55,991 nt of DNA. Source: Prolixibacteraceae bacterium. GTDB lineage: Bacteria > Bacteroidota > Bacteroidia > Bacteroidales > Prolixibacteraceae. Both the position numbers and the translations under genes were made by a program. The stretch is from contig JAIBEY010000083.1 in NCBI GenBank assembly GCA_019459525.1, forward strand, positions 1-55,991, written 5' to 3'. Below are positions 45,901 to 53,832 of the stretch, one piece after another. Below the pieces are notes generated by a model. It saw only the letters and a list, made by a program, of their open reading frames with translations. It searched no databases and had not been told where the DNA came from. Position 1 is the first letter of the stretch, and each line of letters starts with the position of its first letter.

Positions 45901-46294
45901 TGCCAATAACGGGCTGGGAATTCATGCCCCGCTTGAAGGCGATGTAGCCTATGTGGGTAAAGAATTGCAGATTCTGGATAATACAGCCGATATCTATAAG
46001 GATTTACAGGACTATCAATACCACGGTTCCGTCTATGGCATTATACCTGCAAAAAGAGGTTTCCTGAAACCGGTTGGCGAATGGAATGTGCAGGAAGTGG
46101 TTGTGAAAGGCAATGATGTAAAGATTACCCTGAACGGAACGGTAATACTGGAGGGAAATATGAAAGAAGCCAGTAAAAACGGAACGCTTGACCACAAAGA
46201 TCATCCCGGACTGTTGCGCAATAAAGGATACATTGGCTTTCTGGGACATGGTTCTGAACTGAAATTCAGGAATATGCGAATTAAAGAATTGTAG
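42914..46294 (+). CDS. Secreted HEAT-repeat protein with two DUF1080 (3-keto-disaccharide hydrolase-like) domains
   Basis: 1126 residues from ATG 42914, where a signal peptide begins (ILIVFLALFLMAPAFAQ); ATG 42881 would put extra charged residues before it. Residues ~30-700 are HEAT-like helical repeats (IRSLAINQKSKAVPVLLEQL, ADLIAMLKQTGDKKAQANIQ). DUF1080 domains follow at ~724-925 (YVSIFNGKDLSGWHG, DSGIYLRGAPQVQIWD, WNTFYIKMVGERVTVYLNG) and ~938-1126 (FKLLFNGKNLDNWQG, NNGLGIHAP, KELQILDN, GYIGFLGHG). DUF1080 proteins act on 3-keto sugars or glycosides as lyases/hydrolases. The fusion with a long HEAT scaffold and the tandem pair are unusual. A terminator follows at 46326. Confidence 0.9.
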   Translation: MIKISKNILIVFLALFLMAPAFAQDNRRLETKVADVLAQFPAQNGDHTSKLMAQMLETGAPGIAKFCDMIVPAGTGNDAQARMALESLAQIAGAPNRENDRKLVEGALLAALEKASDKEVKAFFIRRLQYCGGTESVAKLEKYLNSADLYAPALAALTSIGSAESGAIILKNIPSKTGLQQLAMVKTLGQLKYKPAENSLIELSKTAKGELLQHTYTALANIGGKASLSVFEAAAKTVKYQPEVTETMVSYLHYAKRLAEQGETKLSNQLCSVVMKNCKQENQLIYRSSALAVPGFGNNDLFLKEIKNTNKAYRNAVLNNASAQLNSQNIGSWIALLKKAPTETQAEIIHFLANRTESDVLQKAILPALASKEETVRLEAIRSLAINQKSKAVPVLLEQLKKATGTEAKEIEQALKITTSVKESNLLAAQLEGMNDGGKVVLINVLGARRATDSYPLIKKQCSSANPEVNAAAFAALEMVSKAENAADLIAMLKQTGDKKAQANIQNALIAIYSGTAKPDGSLVLKEIQNGGMTEKLIPVLSSLNDPKALKTVVGLLKSGGQAEREAAFVSLSNWKDASAAPHLFAVFANPEMKSFRADALKSYIRTTLDSNLPDDQKLLMIRKLMPVCSTSGEKTQVIQAVRNVKTFLSLVFVSEYLDNQELGATAASVAKFLALPSSGKKNGLTGEFVAQVLTKVMGKMTGPDSQYDVIDVREYLEKMPKEKGYVSIFNGKDLSGWHGLVKNPIARAKMKPAELAKAQTEANAKMLTNWSVKDGCIVFNGDGDNLCTQKLYSDFEMIVDWRISKHGDSGIYLRGAPQVQIWDTSRVDVGAQVGSGGLYNNQKNPSKPLVLADNAIGDWNTFYIKMVGERVTVYLNGVLVVDNVVMENYWDRKIPIFASEAIELQAHGTDLAFRNIFVKELNTDEVKLSAEEEAAGFKLLFNGKNLDNWQGNKVDYVPENGELVVSPKEGAHGNLFTEKEYSDFIFRFEFQLTPGANNGLGIHAPLEGDVAYVGKELQILDNTADIYKDLQDYQYHGSVYGIIPAKRGFLKPVGEWNVQEVVVKGNDVKITLNGTVILEGNMKEASKNGTLDHKDHPGLLRNKGYIGFLGHGSELKFRNMRIKEL

Positions 46295-46325
46295 AAGACA
46301 CCCAAACGAAGTAAATCTATAAGCC

Positions 46326-46362
46326 AAGGCCTCCGGTTCGAAAGAGCAGGAGGCCTTTTTTT
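46326..46362 (+). terminator. Rho-independent terminator after the HEAT-DUF1080 gene
   Basis: AAGGCCTCC (46326-46334) pairs perfectly with GGAGGCCTT (46349-46357), then a run of T to 46362. Confidence 0.88.
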
Positions 46363-46456
46363 CTGATTGCATCATTCTGTGCAATCTTTTAATCAGCGGA
46401 ATCTGCGATTCAGATTATTGGTGTAAATTAGCTGCAAATTCATAAAACCAAAGATT

Positions 46457-46708
46457 ATGCTCGAAAAAGGATTCCTTCGCAACCCGAATAATGAAAAAAA
46501 CAAACACCGCCAGATTGCCGAAAAAGCAAGCCTGATTCTACAGGTATTAGGAATTTTAGTTTTAGTAGGTTCTTTCGGATACCTTTTGTTTAATTGGGGG
46601 AAAAGCGATTTGTTGGTTGGGATGATGATGCCATTTCTGGCCACAGGGCTGGGTCTCATTTTTGTGAGCTGGCTTATTAAGCGCGCTTACAGTAAACTAC
46701 GTCACTGA
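46457..46708 (+). CDS. Small two-helix membrane protein
   Basis: An 83-residue protein with a charged N-terminus (RNPNNEKNKHRQIAEKASL) and two membrane segments (LILQVLGILVLVGSFGYLLF; VGMMMPFLATGLGLIFVSWL), ending in basic residues. No family is recognised. ATG 46457 follows an AT-rich leader and the strong terminator upstream, so it has its own promoter. It ends 38 nt before the serine hydrolase gene. Confidence 0.6.
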   Translation: MLEKGFLRNPNNEKNKHRQIAEKASLILQVLGILVLVGSFGYLLFNWGKSDLLVGMMMPFLATGLGLIFVSWLIKRAYSKLRH

Positions 46709-46718
46709 TTTAGAAAAG

Positions 46719-46726
46719 TAACTTTG
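46719..46726 (+). promoter_or_regulatory. Candidate -7 element for the serine hydrolase gene
   Basis: TAACTTTG matches TAnnTTTG, 20 nt before ATG 46747. The -33 half is not obvious. Confidence 0.35.
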
Positions 46727-46746
46727 TTAGTTCAATCTACCTTTTT

Positions 46747-48309
46747 ATGAAACGAAACGTAATCTTCTTTCTGGTTGTATCTTTTATCGGGCTGTCCGGT
46801 TTTTCGCAACCTCTCACTACTCCTGAAATCGATAAACTGGTTGAACGAACCATGAAAACCTTCCAGGTTCCGGGAATGGCGGTTGCTGTAATCAAAGATG
46901 GGAAAGTGATTCATTCCAAAGGTTACGGGGTGAGTTCGCTTCAAACCGGCAAAAAAACAGATGAAAACACCCTGTTCGGAATTGCATCGAACAGCAAAGC
47001 ATTTACTGCCGCTACACTCGCACAACTGGTCGATGCCAAAAAGATAAAATGGGACGACAGAGTAATTCAGTACATTCCCGAATTTAGGTTGTACAATGCC
47101 TATGTCACCGAAGATTTTACCATTCGCGATTTGCTTACCCACCGCAGCGGAATGGGGCTTGGTGCAGGTGACCTGATGATTTGGCCCGACTCGGCTGATT
47201 TTAAGATCAGTGATATCATTTACAATTTGCGGTTTCTGAAACAAACATCCCCGTTCCGTAGCAAATACGACTACGACAATTTGCTGTATATGGTGGCGGG
47301 CGAGGTGGTGACACGCGTTTCAGGAAAAACATGGGAAGAGGTGGTGGAAGATCAGATTTTTGCACCACTTGAAATGAATCGTTCTGCGGCTTCCTATGCC
47401 CGCCTGAAGGATAAAACCAATGTTATTGACGGGCATTCGGTGGTTGACAAAAAGCTACAGGTTATTCCGCGACACGACCTGAAAACCGGACAGTGTTCGG
47501 CTGGAGGAATTTATTCGAGCATACACGATATGAGTAAATGGATGATTTGCCAGCTCGAAAATGGCAAATACGGTGCTGGCCTCGGAAAACAATTGTTTAG
47601 TGTATCAACCCAGAGAGAAATGTGGAGTCCGCAAATCAATATGCCTGTCAGGACGGATAAATACAACAGTCATTTTAGTGCCTATGGGCTTGGCTGGAGA
47701 TTAACCGACGTAAAAGGAACCAAAGAGGTGTCGCATACCGGTGGAATGTCGGGAATGGTTACGCAGGTTACGCTTTTGCCCGAGATGAAACTCGGAATTG
47801 TTGTGCTGACCAATCAGGAATCGGGAGCTGCTTTTCTTTCAGTAACCAATGCCATTAAAGATAGTTACCTTGGGTTTAAGCCTGAAGATTGGGTGCTACG
47901 TTACGACACGCTGGGAGCCAAATCTGAAAAACAAGACGAAGAACTGACCAGACAAATTCAGGGAGAAATAGACAATGCTTTATTGAAGTCTGAAAAAATG
48001 CCTGAAAATCGGTTATTTATTGGTGAATATGCTGATAATTGGCTGGGTAGGGTAATTGTTTCAGAAAGAAATGGTAAACTTTGGTTTCAATCGGTACGGT
48101 CGCCACAATTGAAAGGCGAAATGAACTTCTATAAAGGCAATACATTTGCCGTGAAATGGCTCAGCCGAAGTATGAAAGCTGATGCTTTTGTGCTGTTTAA
48201 CCTTGATCAGGAAGGAAAACCTTTGGGATTCCGGATGAAAGCAATTTCTCCTTTGACCGATTTCAGCTACGATTTTCACGATCTGGATTTTAAAAGAATT
48301 ACCAACTGA
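46747..48309 (+). CDS. Class C beta-lactamase-fold serine hydrolase with DUF3471
   Basis: A 520-residue exported protein (signal peptide 1-20, ending GFSQ). The penicillin-binding/class C fold has the nucleophile motif SxxK as S81-N-S-K84, the YxN motif as Y176-D-N178 (KYDYDNLLY) and the third motif HTGG (VSHTGGMSGM). The C-terminal ~110 residues match DUF3471 (IGEYADNWLGRVIVSERNGKLWFQ in part). Members are esterases or D-amino-acid peptidases rather than true beta-lactamases, and the substrate is unknown. The next gene starts 4 nt after its stop, implying co-transcription. Confidence 0.93.
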   Translation: MKRNVIFFLVVSFIGLSGFSQPLTTPEIDKLVERTMKTFQVPGMAVAVIKDGKVIHSKGYGVSSLQTGKKTDENTLFGIASNSKAFTAATLAQLVDAKKIKWDDRVIQYIPEFRLYNAYVTEDFTIRDLLTHRSGMGLGAGDLMIWPDSADFKISDIIYNLRFLKQTSPFRSKYDYDNLLYMVAGEVVTRVSGKTWEEVVEDQIFAPLEMNRSAASYARLKDKTNVIDGHSVVDKKLQVIPRHDLKTGQCSAGGIYSSIHDMSKWMICQLENGKYGAGLGKQLFSVSTQREMWSPQINMPVRTDKYNSHFSAYGLGWRLTDVKGTKEVSHTGGMSGMVTQVTLLPEMKLGIVVLTNQESGAAFLSVTNAIKDSYLGFKPEDWVLRYDTLGAKSEKQDEELTRQIQGEIDNALLKSEKMPENRLFIGEYADNWLGRVIVSERNGKLWFQSVRSPQLKGEMNFYKGNTFAVKWLSRSMKADAFVLFNLDQEGKPLGFRMKAISPLTDFSYDFHDLDFKRITN

Positions 48310-48313
48310 TTTT

Positions 48314-48877
48314 ATGGATATGAACCCCCTGTTTTTTGATTCAGCGTTAAGTTTCCGGAAATGGCTGGAAGCGAATTATCAAAGCGAAAAAGAGATTCTG
48401 GTTGGCTACTACAAAGTTGGCACCGGAAAACCCAGCATGACATGGTCGGACTCGGTGGACGAAGCCCTGTGTTTTGGTTGGATAGATGGCGTTCGACGGT
48501 CAGTAGATGCAGAAGGGTATTGCATCCGGTTTACGCCGCGTAATCCGAAAAGCAACTGGAGCGCGGTAAACATTGCCAAAGTGGAAGAACTGATTCGGGT
48601 TGGAAAAATGACCCCGGCTGGTTTGGTAGCCTATCAAAAGCGATTGGAAATGAGGTCGGCTATTTACAGCTACGAAAACCGACTTGAAAAACTTGCGGAA
48701 GAAATGGAGATCCGGTTCAAAGAAAATCAGTTGGCCTGGGATTTTTTCAACGCACAGGCACCTTCATACCGAAAAGCCGTAATTTATTGGGTAATGAGTG
48801 CCAAACAGCAGGCAACTCAAAACTCACGGCTTGAAAAGCTAATTGCAGCCAGCGCCGAACGACGGCGCTTGTCATAG
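48314..48877 (+). CDS. YdeI/OmpD-associated family protein
   Basis: A 187-residue cytoplasmic protein with the YdeI-like signature: FRKWLEANYQSEKEILVGYYKVGTGK (in part), MTWSDSVDEALCFGWIDGVRR, RFTPRNPKSNWSAVNIAKVEELI, and the helical C-terminus AWDFFNAQAPSYRKAVIYWV. Start is ATG 48314 or ATG 48320. The family is linked to bacteriocin and peptide protection. It differs from the DUF1905-type relative at 6038. It lies 4 nt after the serine hydrolase stop and converges with nadA. Confidence 0.87.
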   Translation: MDMNPLFFDSALSFRKWLEANYQSEKEILVGYYKVGTGKPSMTWSDSVDEALCFGWIDGVRRSVDAEGYCIRFTPRNPKSNWSAVNIAKVEELIRVGKMTPAGLVAYQKRLEMRSAIYSYENRLEKLAEEMEIRFKENQLAWDFFNAQAPSYRKAVIYWVMSAKQQATQNSRLEKLIAASAERRRLS

Positions 48878-48901
48878 ACCTTTTATCAGGAAACCGCAGT
48901 A

Positions 48902-49903
48902 TTATTTCGAAATTTCCAGCATCCGCAGAATGGGTAGTTGAGCCTTTTTAATGACTTCTTCGGAAAGCGTAACTTCCGGAAGTTCATTTTTCAGGCAAAT
49001 GTATAATTTCTGAAGGCTGTTCAGTTTCATGTACGAGCAGTCGTTGCAGCCGCAGGTTGAGTCAATTGATGGAGCCGGAATGAAAATTTTATCCGGGCAA
49101 GCTTTGTTCATCTGGTGCAGGATGCCACTCTCGGTGGCCACAATGAATTTCTTCGAAGAGCTTTTGGCTACATAATTCAGCAGGGCCGTAGTTGAGCCAA
49201 TGTATTTGGCCACGAGCAAAACCGGTTTTTCGCACTCTGGATGAGCGATAAATTCGGCGTCAGGATGCTGATCCATCAGCTCGATGATTTTTTCAACCGA
49301 GTATTTTTCATGAACCATACAGGCTCCATCCCAAAGAACCATGTCGCGGCCGGTGAGGCTATTGATGTAATTGCCCAGGTTTTTATCGGGTGCAAAAATC
49401 AATTTCTGTTCAGGAGGAAAACTGTTTACAATCTTCAGCGCGTTAGCCGAGGTACAAACCACGTCGGTCATGGTTTTCAGGTCGGCCGTGCAATTGATGT
49501 ACGACACCACCTGGTGATCGGGGTATTGCGCTTTAAATTCAGCAAATTGATCAGCGGGCGCGGAGTCGGCCAGGGAGCATCCCGCTTTCAGATCGGGTAA
49601 AATAACCTTTTTTGAAGGGTTGATTATTTTGGCGGTTTCGGCCATGAAATGAACCCCCACGAACACAATCAGGTCGGCAGTTGTTTTGGCTGCTTCCTGT
49701 GCCAGACCTAAACTATCGCCCACATAATCTGCAATATCCTGAAGGTCGCTTTCTACATAGTAATGACTTAGAATAACCGCATTTTTTTCTTTCTTCAAGC
49801 GGTTGATTTCGTCAACCAGTTTCAGTTCCGGGCTAATCGGTTCGTCAATAAATCCTTTTTCATCTAGCATTTGCCGGATATCTTTTTGTTCCATCGTCAT
49901 CAT
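48902..49903 (-). CDS. nadA: Quinolinate synthase
   Basis: About 333 residues from ATG 49903; ATG 49900 and 49894 are close alternatives, while the longer TTG at 49927 overlaps a promoter-like element. It condenses iminoaspartate with dihydroxyacetone phosphate to quinolinate in NAD synthesis. Signatures are [26 protein letters not shown] in pieces, the cluster cysteines in [19 protein letters not shown] and [12 protein letters not shown], and [11 protein letters not shown]. Three cysteines of this type hold the [4Fe-4S] cluster. nadB is not adjacent. Confidence 0.96.
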   Translation of the reverse strand: MMTMEQKDIRQMLDEKGFIDEPISPELKLVDEINRLKKEKNAVILSHYYVESDLQDIADYVGDSLGLAQEAAKTTADLIVFVGVHFMAETAKIINPSKKVILPDLKAGCSLADSAPADQFAEFKAQYPDHQVVSYINCTADLKTMTDVVCTSANALKIVNSFPPEQKLIFAPDKNLGNYINSLTGRDMVLWDGACMVHEKYSVEKIIELMDQHPDAEFIAHPECEKPVLLVAKYIGSTTALLNYVAKSSSKKFIVATESGILHQMNKACPDKIFIPAPSIDSTCGCNDCSYMKLNSLQKLYICLKNELPEVTLSEEVIKKAQLPILRMLEISK

Positions 49904-49924
49904 TTTAATCCAAACTTTGGCCTG

Positions 49925-49932
49925 CAAAATTA
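49925..49932 (-). promoter_or_regulatory. Candidate -7 element for nadA
   Basis: On the minus strand this reads TAATTTTG, matching TAnnTTTG, 21 nt before ATG 49903. It excludes TTG 49927 as a start if used. Confidence 0.4.
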
Positions 49933-50106
49933 TAAATTCTGCATCAAAAACACAGGATCAATGTATTTGTTTATCGGAAACCATCCAAACTCTGCTTATT
50001 AATCACATCAAATTAAGTGAGATTTTTGCAGTACAGAAGGAAATCCAACCTTCCCTTTCAGGGTATTAAGACCGAATAAGTTGATCTTTTAGAATTGGTT
50101 CAGATT

Positions 50107-52026
50107 CTAGTTCGCCTGGTTGAGCTTAACGAATTTGGCTATTCCTGTTGTTTTGTCTGAAAAAAGAACCTCAACCACATAAATTCCGGGAACAAGATTC
50201 TGTATGGGAATTTGCTTGTTTTTAGAGCGAACAAACTTCACAACCTGCCCCATCGGATTCAATATTTTTGTTGAATAAATTGTTTTATCGGTTTTGATAT
50301 TCAAAGTACCAGTTGCCGGATTTGGGAAGACAACTATATTCTGTTTTTCGTTAAGGGCTAAATTGGGCGCAGAAGTATAATTTTTGAAGTCGGTTATGTC
50401 GCGCGGAAGGATTTGATATGTTCCCAGGTATTGACTGACAATTCCAACCAGGTTTGTGGCCGATACCGGAAAACTTTTATTCACCAATCGGGAGTATTTA
50501 TTAATGTAAACCACCACACTTCCGGTATTGTCGGTTGCTTTGTAGCTCATATTCTGTTCCTGAATAACACTTCCCGGTTTGTCGAACGTTACATTGTTAA
50601 TTTGTACCAACATTCCTTCATAGTCTTCATTTATCTGCGACGCTGTTAATACAACAGGCTCTGTAATTTTGTTGGATCTGAAGTTATATACATTGCTGAT
50701 ATTGGTTATTTCAGTAAGGTCGTTATATTCGGCTGGTACACCTGATATTACTAAGCTATCACCTGTTTTCCCGGTAAACAAAGTATTGTATATATTGACT
50801 CCTGAACGTTTGCCATTACCCGTCTGAATGTAAAATGAATTGTCGAAGTTGGCAGTTACCCGACCTGAGATGGTTACTTTCTGATTCACTAACGGGCTCG
50901 AAGAACCGGTTCCCTGAACTTCGTTTATGCTTACTAACTGATTTGATAAAATCTTTTTAGGAAGAAGATAATTGGCTCTGAAATTTAATTCTTTGTTGGT
51001 TGAATTGGTTGTTTTAACTTTGAAGTAAATCATATCGCCAGCCATGTATTCTGACAGCGATAAGTTAGCGCTGTAATTGTCACCCGATTTCTGCATTTTA
51101 ACCTGATGAGTTTCCGAATCGAAAGCATTTCCCCAGAAAATTGAAACATCCGAAAGGTCAGTGGTATTTTTAATTGTAAGAGAAATTGTAACTGCATCGT
51201 CGGGTAGCGGGAATTCTGGAGTCATATTGAAATTGCCGAATTCAATATCTGTTGGCGTTTTATTGGCCCAAATGTAATCGGCAAACTCCGGATGATCGAC
51301 GAATGGATTTCGATTTTGCTGAATACGAAAAATGCGTTCGTTTCTCTGTCGCTCCATAGCCGATGGTGGGTATTGTCTGTTCCATTCGAGCAAAGTTGTC
51401 AGGTTCCCAAATTTAGCTTCAGGATAATTTTTTGTTTTTGGCACCAATTCGAGATCAATTTCGCCGTCAGTTCCTTCATATCGGGTCGCCATGTAAAACA
51501 AAATTCGGGCAACCTGACCCTTGGATAAAGGTCCAGGTTCATAAGCCGATAGGTTATACCAACAATCAATAGCAATAGCATCCTGTGTTCCGTTAGGCTT
51601 AACATTGTCAAAATCAAGATTACCACGATTCATATTTACAATGGCATCAGCTGGTCGAAGGTTTAGCGCATCGCCATCCATTGGACGAATTCCGGCAAAA
51701 TTTCCATGAGATTTTGCCCACACATGTTCGCGGTTTATTGTTCCTGCAACACTACCGTATAAACTTGCATCTCGGGAGAGCTGAGAGTAGAAAAGAATAA
51801 CATTGGCTGGATTTTCAGGATCGGCATCCGAATAGTTGATAAGGTATTTGGCCTGGTTGTATGAAAAATCAACATGATTATTGATTTTTGCGTGAAGTAC
51901 TTGTTTAAGTGCATCACCGGCTTTGCCTTCGGTTCCGTTGTAAAAGCCTATTGGCTGGGCGATTCCTGAAATTGTTAAAAAAGCAGAGGCAGAAAAAACT
52001 AAGAAAATAGTAATAAAATCCTTCAT
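50107..52026 (-). CDS. T9SS-sorted endonuclease I (EndA/NucM-like) with OB-fold region
   Basis: A 639-residue secreted nuclease. The signal peptide is 1-24. The endonuclease I domain (~25-260) has the beta-beta-alpha-metal motif NREHVWAKSHG (R99, E100, H101) and DALNLRPADAIVNMNRGN with the expected asparagine residues. The middle (~270-370) is Ig-like, and ~375-555 is an OB-fold region (QKVTISGRVTANFDNSFYIQ, YQILPRDITDF). The last ~75 residues are a type A T9SS sorting domain (VVFPNPATGTLNIK, GIYVVEVLF). It should cut extracellular DNA or RNA at the surface. It follows a BACON/OB lipoprotein and a TonB receptor on the same strand. Confidence 0.93.
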   Translation of the reverse strand: MKDFITIFLVFSASAFLTISGIAQPIGFYNGTEGKAGDALKQVLHAKINNHVDFSYNQAKYLINYSDADPENPANVILFYSQLSRDASLYGSVAGTINREHVWAKSHGNFAGIRPMDGDALNLRPADAIVNMNRGNLDFDNVKPNGTQDAIAIDCWYNLSAYEPGPLSKGQVARILFYMATRYEGTDGEIDLELVPKTKNYPEAKFGNLTTLLEWNRQYPPSAMERQRNERIFRIQQNRNPFVDHPEFADYIWANKTPTDIEFGNFNMTPEFPLPDDAVTISLTIKNTTDLSDVSIFWGNAFDSETHQVKMQKSGDNYSANLSLSEYMAGDMIYFKVKTTNSTNKELNFRANYLLPKKILSNQLVSINEVQGTGSSSPLVNQKVTISGRVTANFDNSFYIQTGNGKRSGVNIYNTLFTGKTGDSLVISGVPAEYNDLTEITNISNVYNFRSNKITEPVVLTASQINEDYEGMLVQINNVTFDKPGSVIQEQNMSYKATDNTGSVVVYINKYSRLVNKSFPVSATNLVGIVSQYLGTYQILPRDITDFKNYTSAPNLALNEKQNIVVFPNPATGTLNIKTDKTIYSTKILNPMGQVVKFVRSKNKQIPIQNLVPGIYVVEVLFSDKTTGIAKFVKLNQAN

Positions 52027-52132
52027 TATAGATATTGTTTAGCAGAGTGTAATTTTGTGTTTCAAAGATGGTGAATAAGGGAATAAAGAAACACAATATA
52101 AGTTTGATGTTTTTCAAGTTTTAATTGATAGA

Positions 52133-52167
52133 AAAAGGCCATCCTGCATTGTGACGGATGGCCTTTT
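52133..52167 (-). terminator. Terminator between OB lipoprotein and endonuclease genes
   Basis: AAAAGGCCATCC (52133-52144) and GGATGGCCTTTT (52156-52167) pair perfectly over 12 bp with an 11-nt loop; read on the minus strand it ends in a T-run after the lipoprotein gene. It could separate or attenuate the endonuclease gene from the two genes upstream. Confidence 0.85.
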
Positions 52168-52186
52168 CTTTCTTCATTCTTTTAAA

Positions 52187-52285
52187 TTATTGAGCTACTG
52201 GTTCTTCCACGTAAGTAAATTCCGGGCTGGACCAGATTTGGTACAATTGAAAGTGATTGTAGAGTTTTTCATCGTTCCTTCGCAC
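52187..52285 (-). other. Short open frame, possible degenerate C-terminal remnant
   Basis: The 272-nt gap before the endonuclease gene holds a 32-codon frame starting GTG at 52285 and ending TAA at 52187, whose peptide ends SSPEFTYVEEPVAQ. It looks more protein-like than random sequence but has no start context and no known family. It may be the tail of a decayed gene. Low support. Confidence 0.2.
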
Positions 52286-52298
52286 AAGGCATTACATT

Positions 52299-53813
52299 TT
52301 ATTGTGCACTTACGTGGCTGAAATAGATACCATTTGAAAGTTGAGCAACTCCTTTATAAGATGCTTTTGCCGAGATAACTGTAATTGTGTCTCCAACTTT
52401 AATGCCTTTGGCAGCTATCAAACCTTTTCTATCATTACCGGTTGCACCGTAACCCGGATAACAACCATATACGTAAATTTCACTGTCGCCGTCCTTTATA
52501 TAAAGATTACCGTAATCCGCATTGGCAATCGATGTAATTTTACCTGTTACCATAAAGTATGTACTGGCATCGTCAGGTTTAGTCAGCACATCCGCAATAG
52601 TAGCCGTAGTTACAGATATGGAGCTTTCCAATACAGCAGAGGCAACTTGTGGAGTTCCATTATATGCGGCACGTTTTCCAACGATTGTGATAATGTCACC
52701 TACTTTTAGACCTTTTTTGGCAAAATCTGTAATTTTATAAACATATGTTTCACCAGAGTAATCTTTCAGGTATAATTTGCCGGATGTAGCATCGGGAATA
52801 CTTGTAATAACACCAGTCAAACGATATTGCATATCGCTAACCGGAGCTGCATTGAATTCCGCAATCGTCACTTTCAAGATGGCTCCTTTTTGGCTAATAG
52901 TTGTTTGTGAACTATAGTTTTTAGAACCATCAGTAGTGCGGAACGTGAGAGTAGTTCCACGATCTCCACCTGTATTAGCAATGGCTTTGAATTTTACAAC
53001 AGTATTTGTTCCTGCTGATTGGATAGATGAAATCGATAGCCAAGATTTGGCATCATCAGGAATTTCTACCGATACGCCCTGTCCTTTGCAGGTAAGGTAT
53101 GCAGTAAATTCACCACCTTCGAGAGGAAGCACTGCGTTTGCTACCGAATCAACTTTAACAAGTGATTTAATGATATTGATAACCATTACATTCACCAATT
53201 GAGCATTTCCCTGATAGGTAGTTTTTGGGCCTTCAACAGTAACTTCATCCCCCACTTCAAGCCCTAAACTAAGAAAGTTTTTTGTTTGGCCCTTCTTGTC
53301 AAGCGTGCCATATATATAGAGCGAGCCGGTTTCATCGGTTATATACCAGTTGCCGTATACAGTATTTTCAATATTTGTGCAAACACCCGATACACGGAAA
53401 GTTTTTCCATCCGGACCTGCTTTAACTTCAGCGACTTTGGCTGCTGTTATTTTTGCCAAACCCTGTATGATATTTATTCTCTGAGTTTTGCCGCCACTTT
53501 TAATTAAAACCTCAGCAGTACGTCCGTCTATGGCAGATGGGGCAGTAAATGAAAGTGTTGACTCACCGGCATTTCCTGTTGTTGCAGAGATAGTCAGCCA
53601 TTCAACTTTATTTTTATCGGTGGTTACTTTCTCTGCTGTCCAGCTATCTTTAGCCGTTACAGTAATGGAAGTAGAACCGCCCTCTACAGCGATAGACACG
53701 TAAGACGACGATACTTGAATTTCATCGAGCAATGTCACTGTTGCTTCATCAGTACAACTTGTCATCAAGGCAAGTATTGCAATGAAAAATGGAATTATTT
53801 TTTTAAATTTCAT
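52299..53813 (-). CDS. BACON / OB-fold (DUF5689-like) repeat lipoprotein
   Basis: A 504-residue lipoprotein with lipobox LMTSC (Cys20). By reading, it alternates a BACON-type Ig domain (~30-115: VEGGSTSITVTAKDSW, WLTISATTGNAGES), an OB-fold (~120-215: FRVSGVCTNIENTVYGNWYI, YIYGTLDKKGQ, GDEVTVEGPKTTYQGNAQL), a second BACON (~217-305: LPLEGGEFTAYLTCKG, SWLSISSI) and two more OB-folds (~310-400, ~405-504: GVITSIPDATSGKLYLKD, GKITSIANADYGNLYIKD). The three OB units are clear internal repeats, each ending near a Y.G..QL/QV motif. It lies 19 nt after the TonB receptor. OB-folds suggest nucleic-acid or oligosaccharide binding at the surface. Confidence 0.85.
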   Translation of the reverse strand: MKFKKIIPFFIAILALMTSCTDEATVTLLDEIQVSSSYVSIAVEGGSTSITVTAKDSWTAEKVTTDKNKVEWLTISATTGNAGESTLSFTAPSAIDGRTAEVLIKSGGKTQRINIIQGLAKITAAKVAEVKAGPDGKTFRVSGVCTNIENTVYGNWYITDETGSLYIYGTLDKKGQTKNFLSLGLEVGDEVTVEGPKTTYQGNAQLVNVMVINIIKSLVKVDSVANAVLPLEGGEFTAYLTCKGQGVSVEIPDDAKSWLSISSIQSAGTNTVVKFKAIANTGGDRGTTLTFRTTDGSKNYSSQTTISQKGAILKVTIAEFNAAPVSDMQYRLTGVITSIPDATSGKLYLKDYSGETYVYKITDFAKKGLKVGDIITIVGKRAAYNGTPQVASAVLESSISVTTATIADVLTKPDDASTYFMVTGKITSIANADYGNLYIKDGDSEIYVYGCYPGYGATGNDRKGLIAAKGIKVGDTITVISAKASYKGVAQLSNGIYFSHVSAQ

Positions 53814-53832
53814 AATTGTCAGCGCTTTTTAA

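Noticed and set aside
46326-46362. GGTTCGA inside this hairpin suggested a tRNA T-loop
   Set aside because: There is no cloverleaf around it; stem plus T-run make a terminator.
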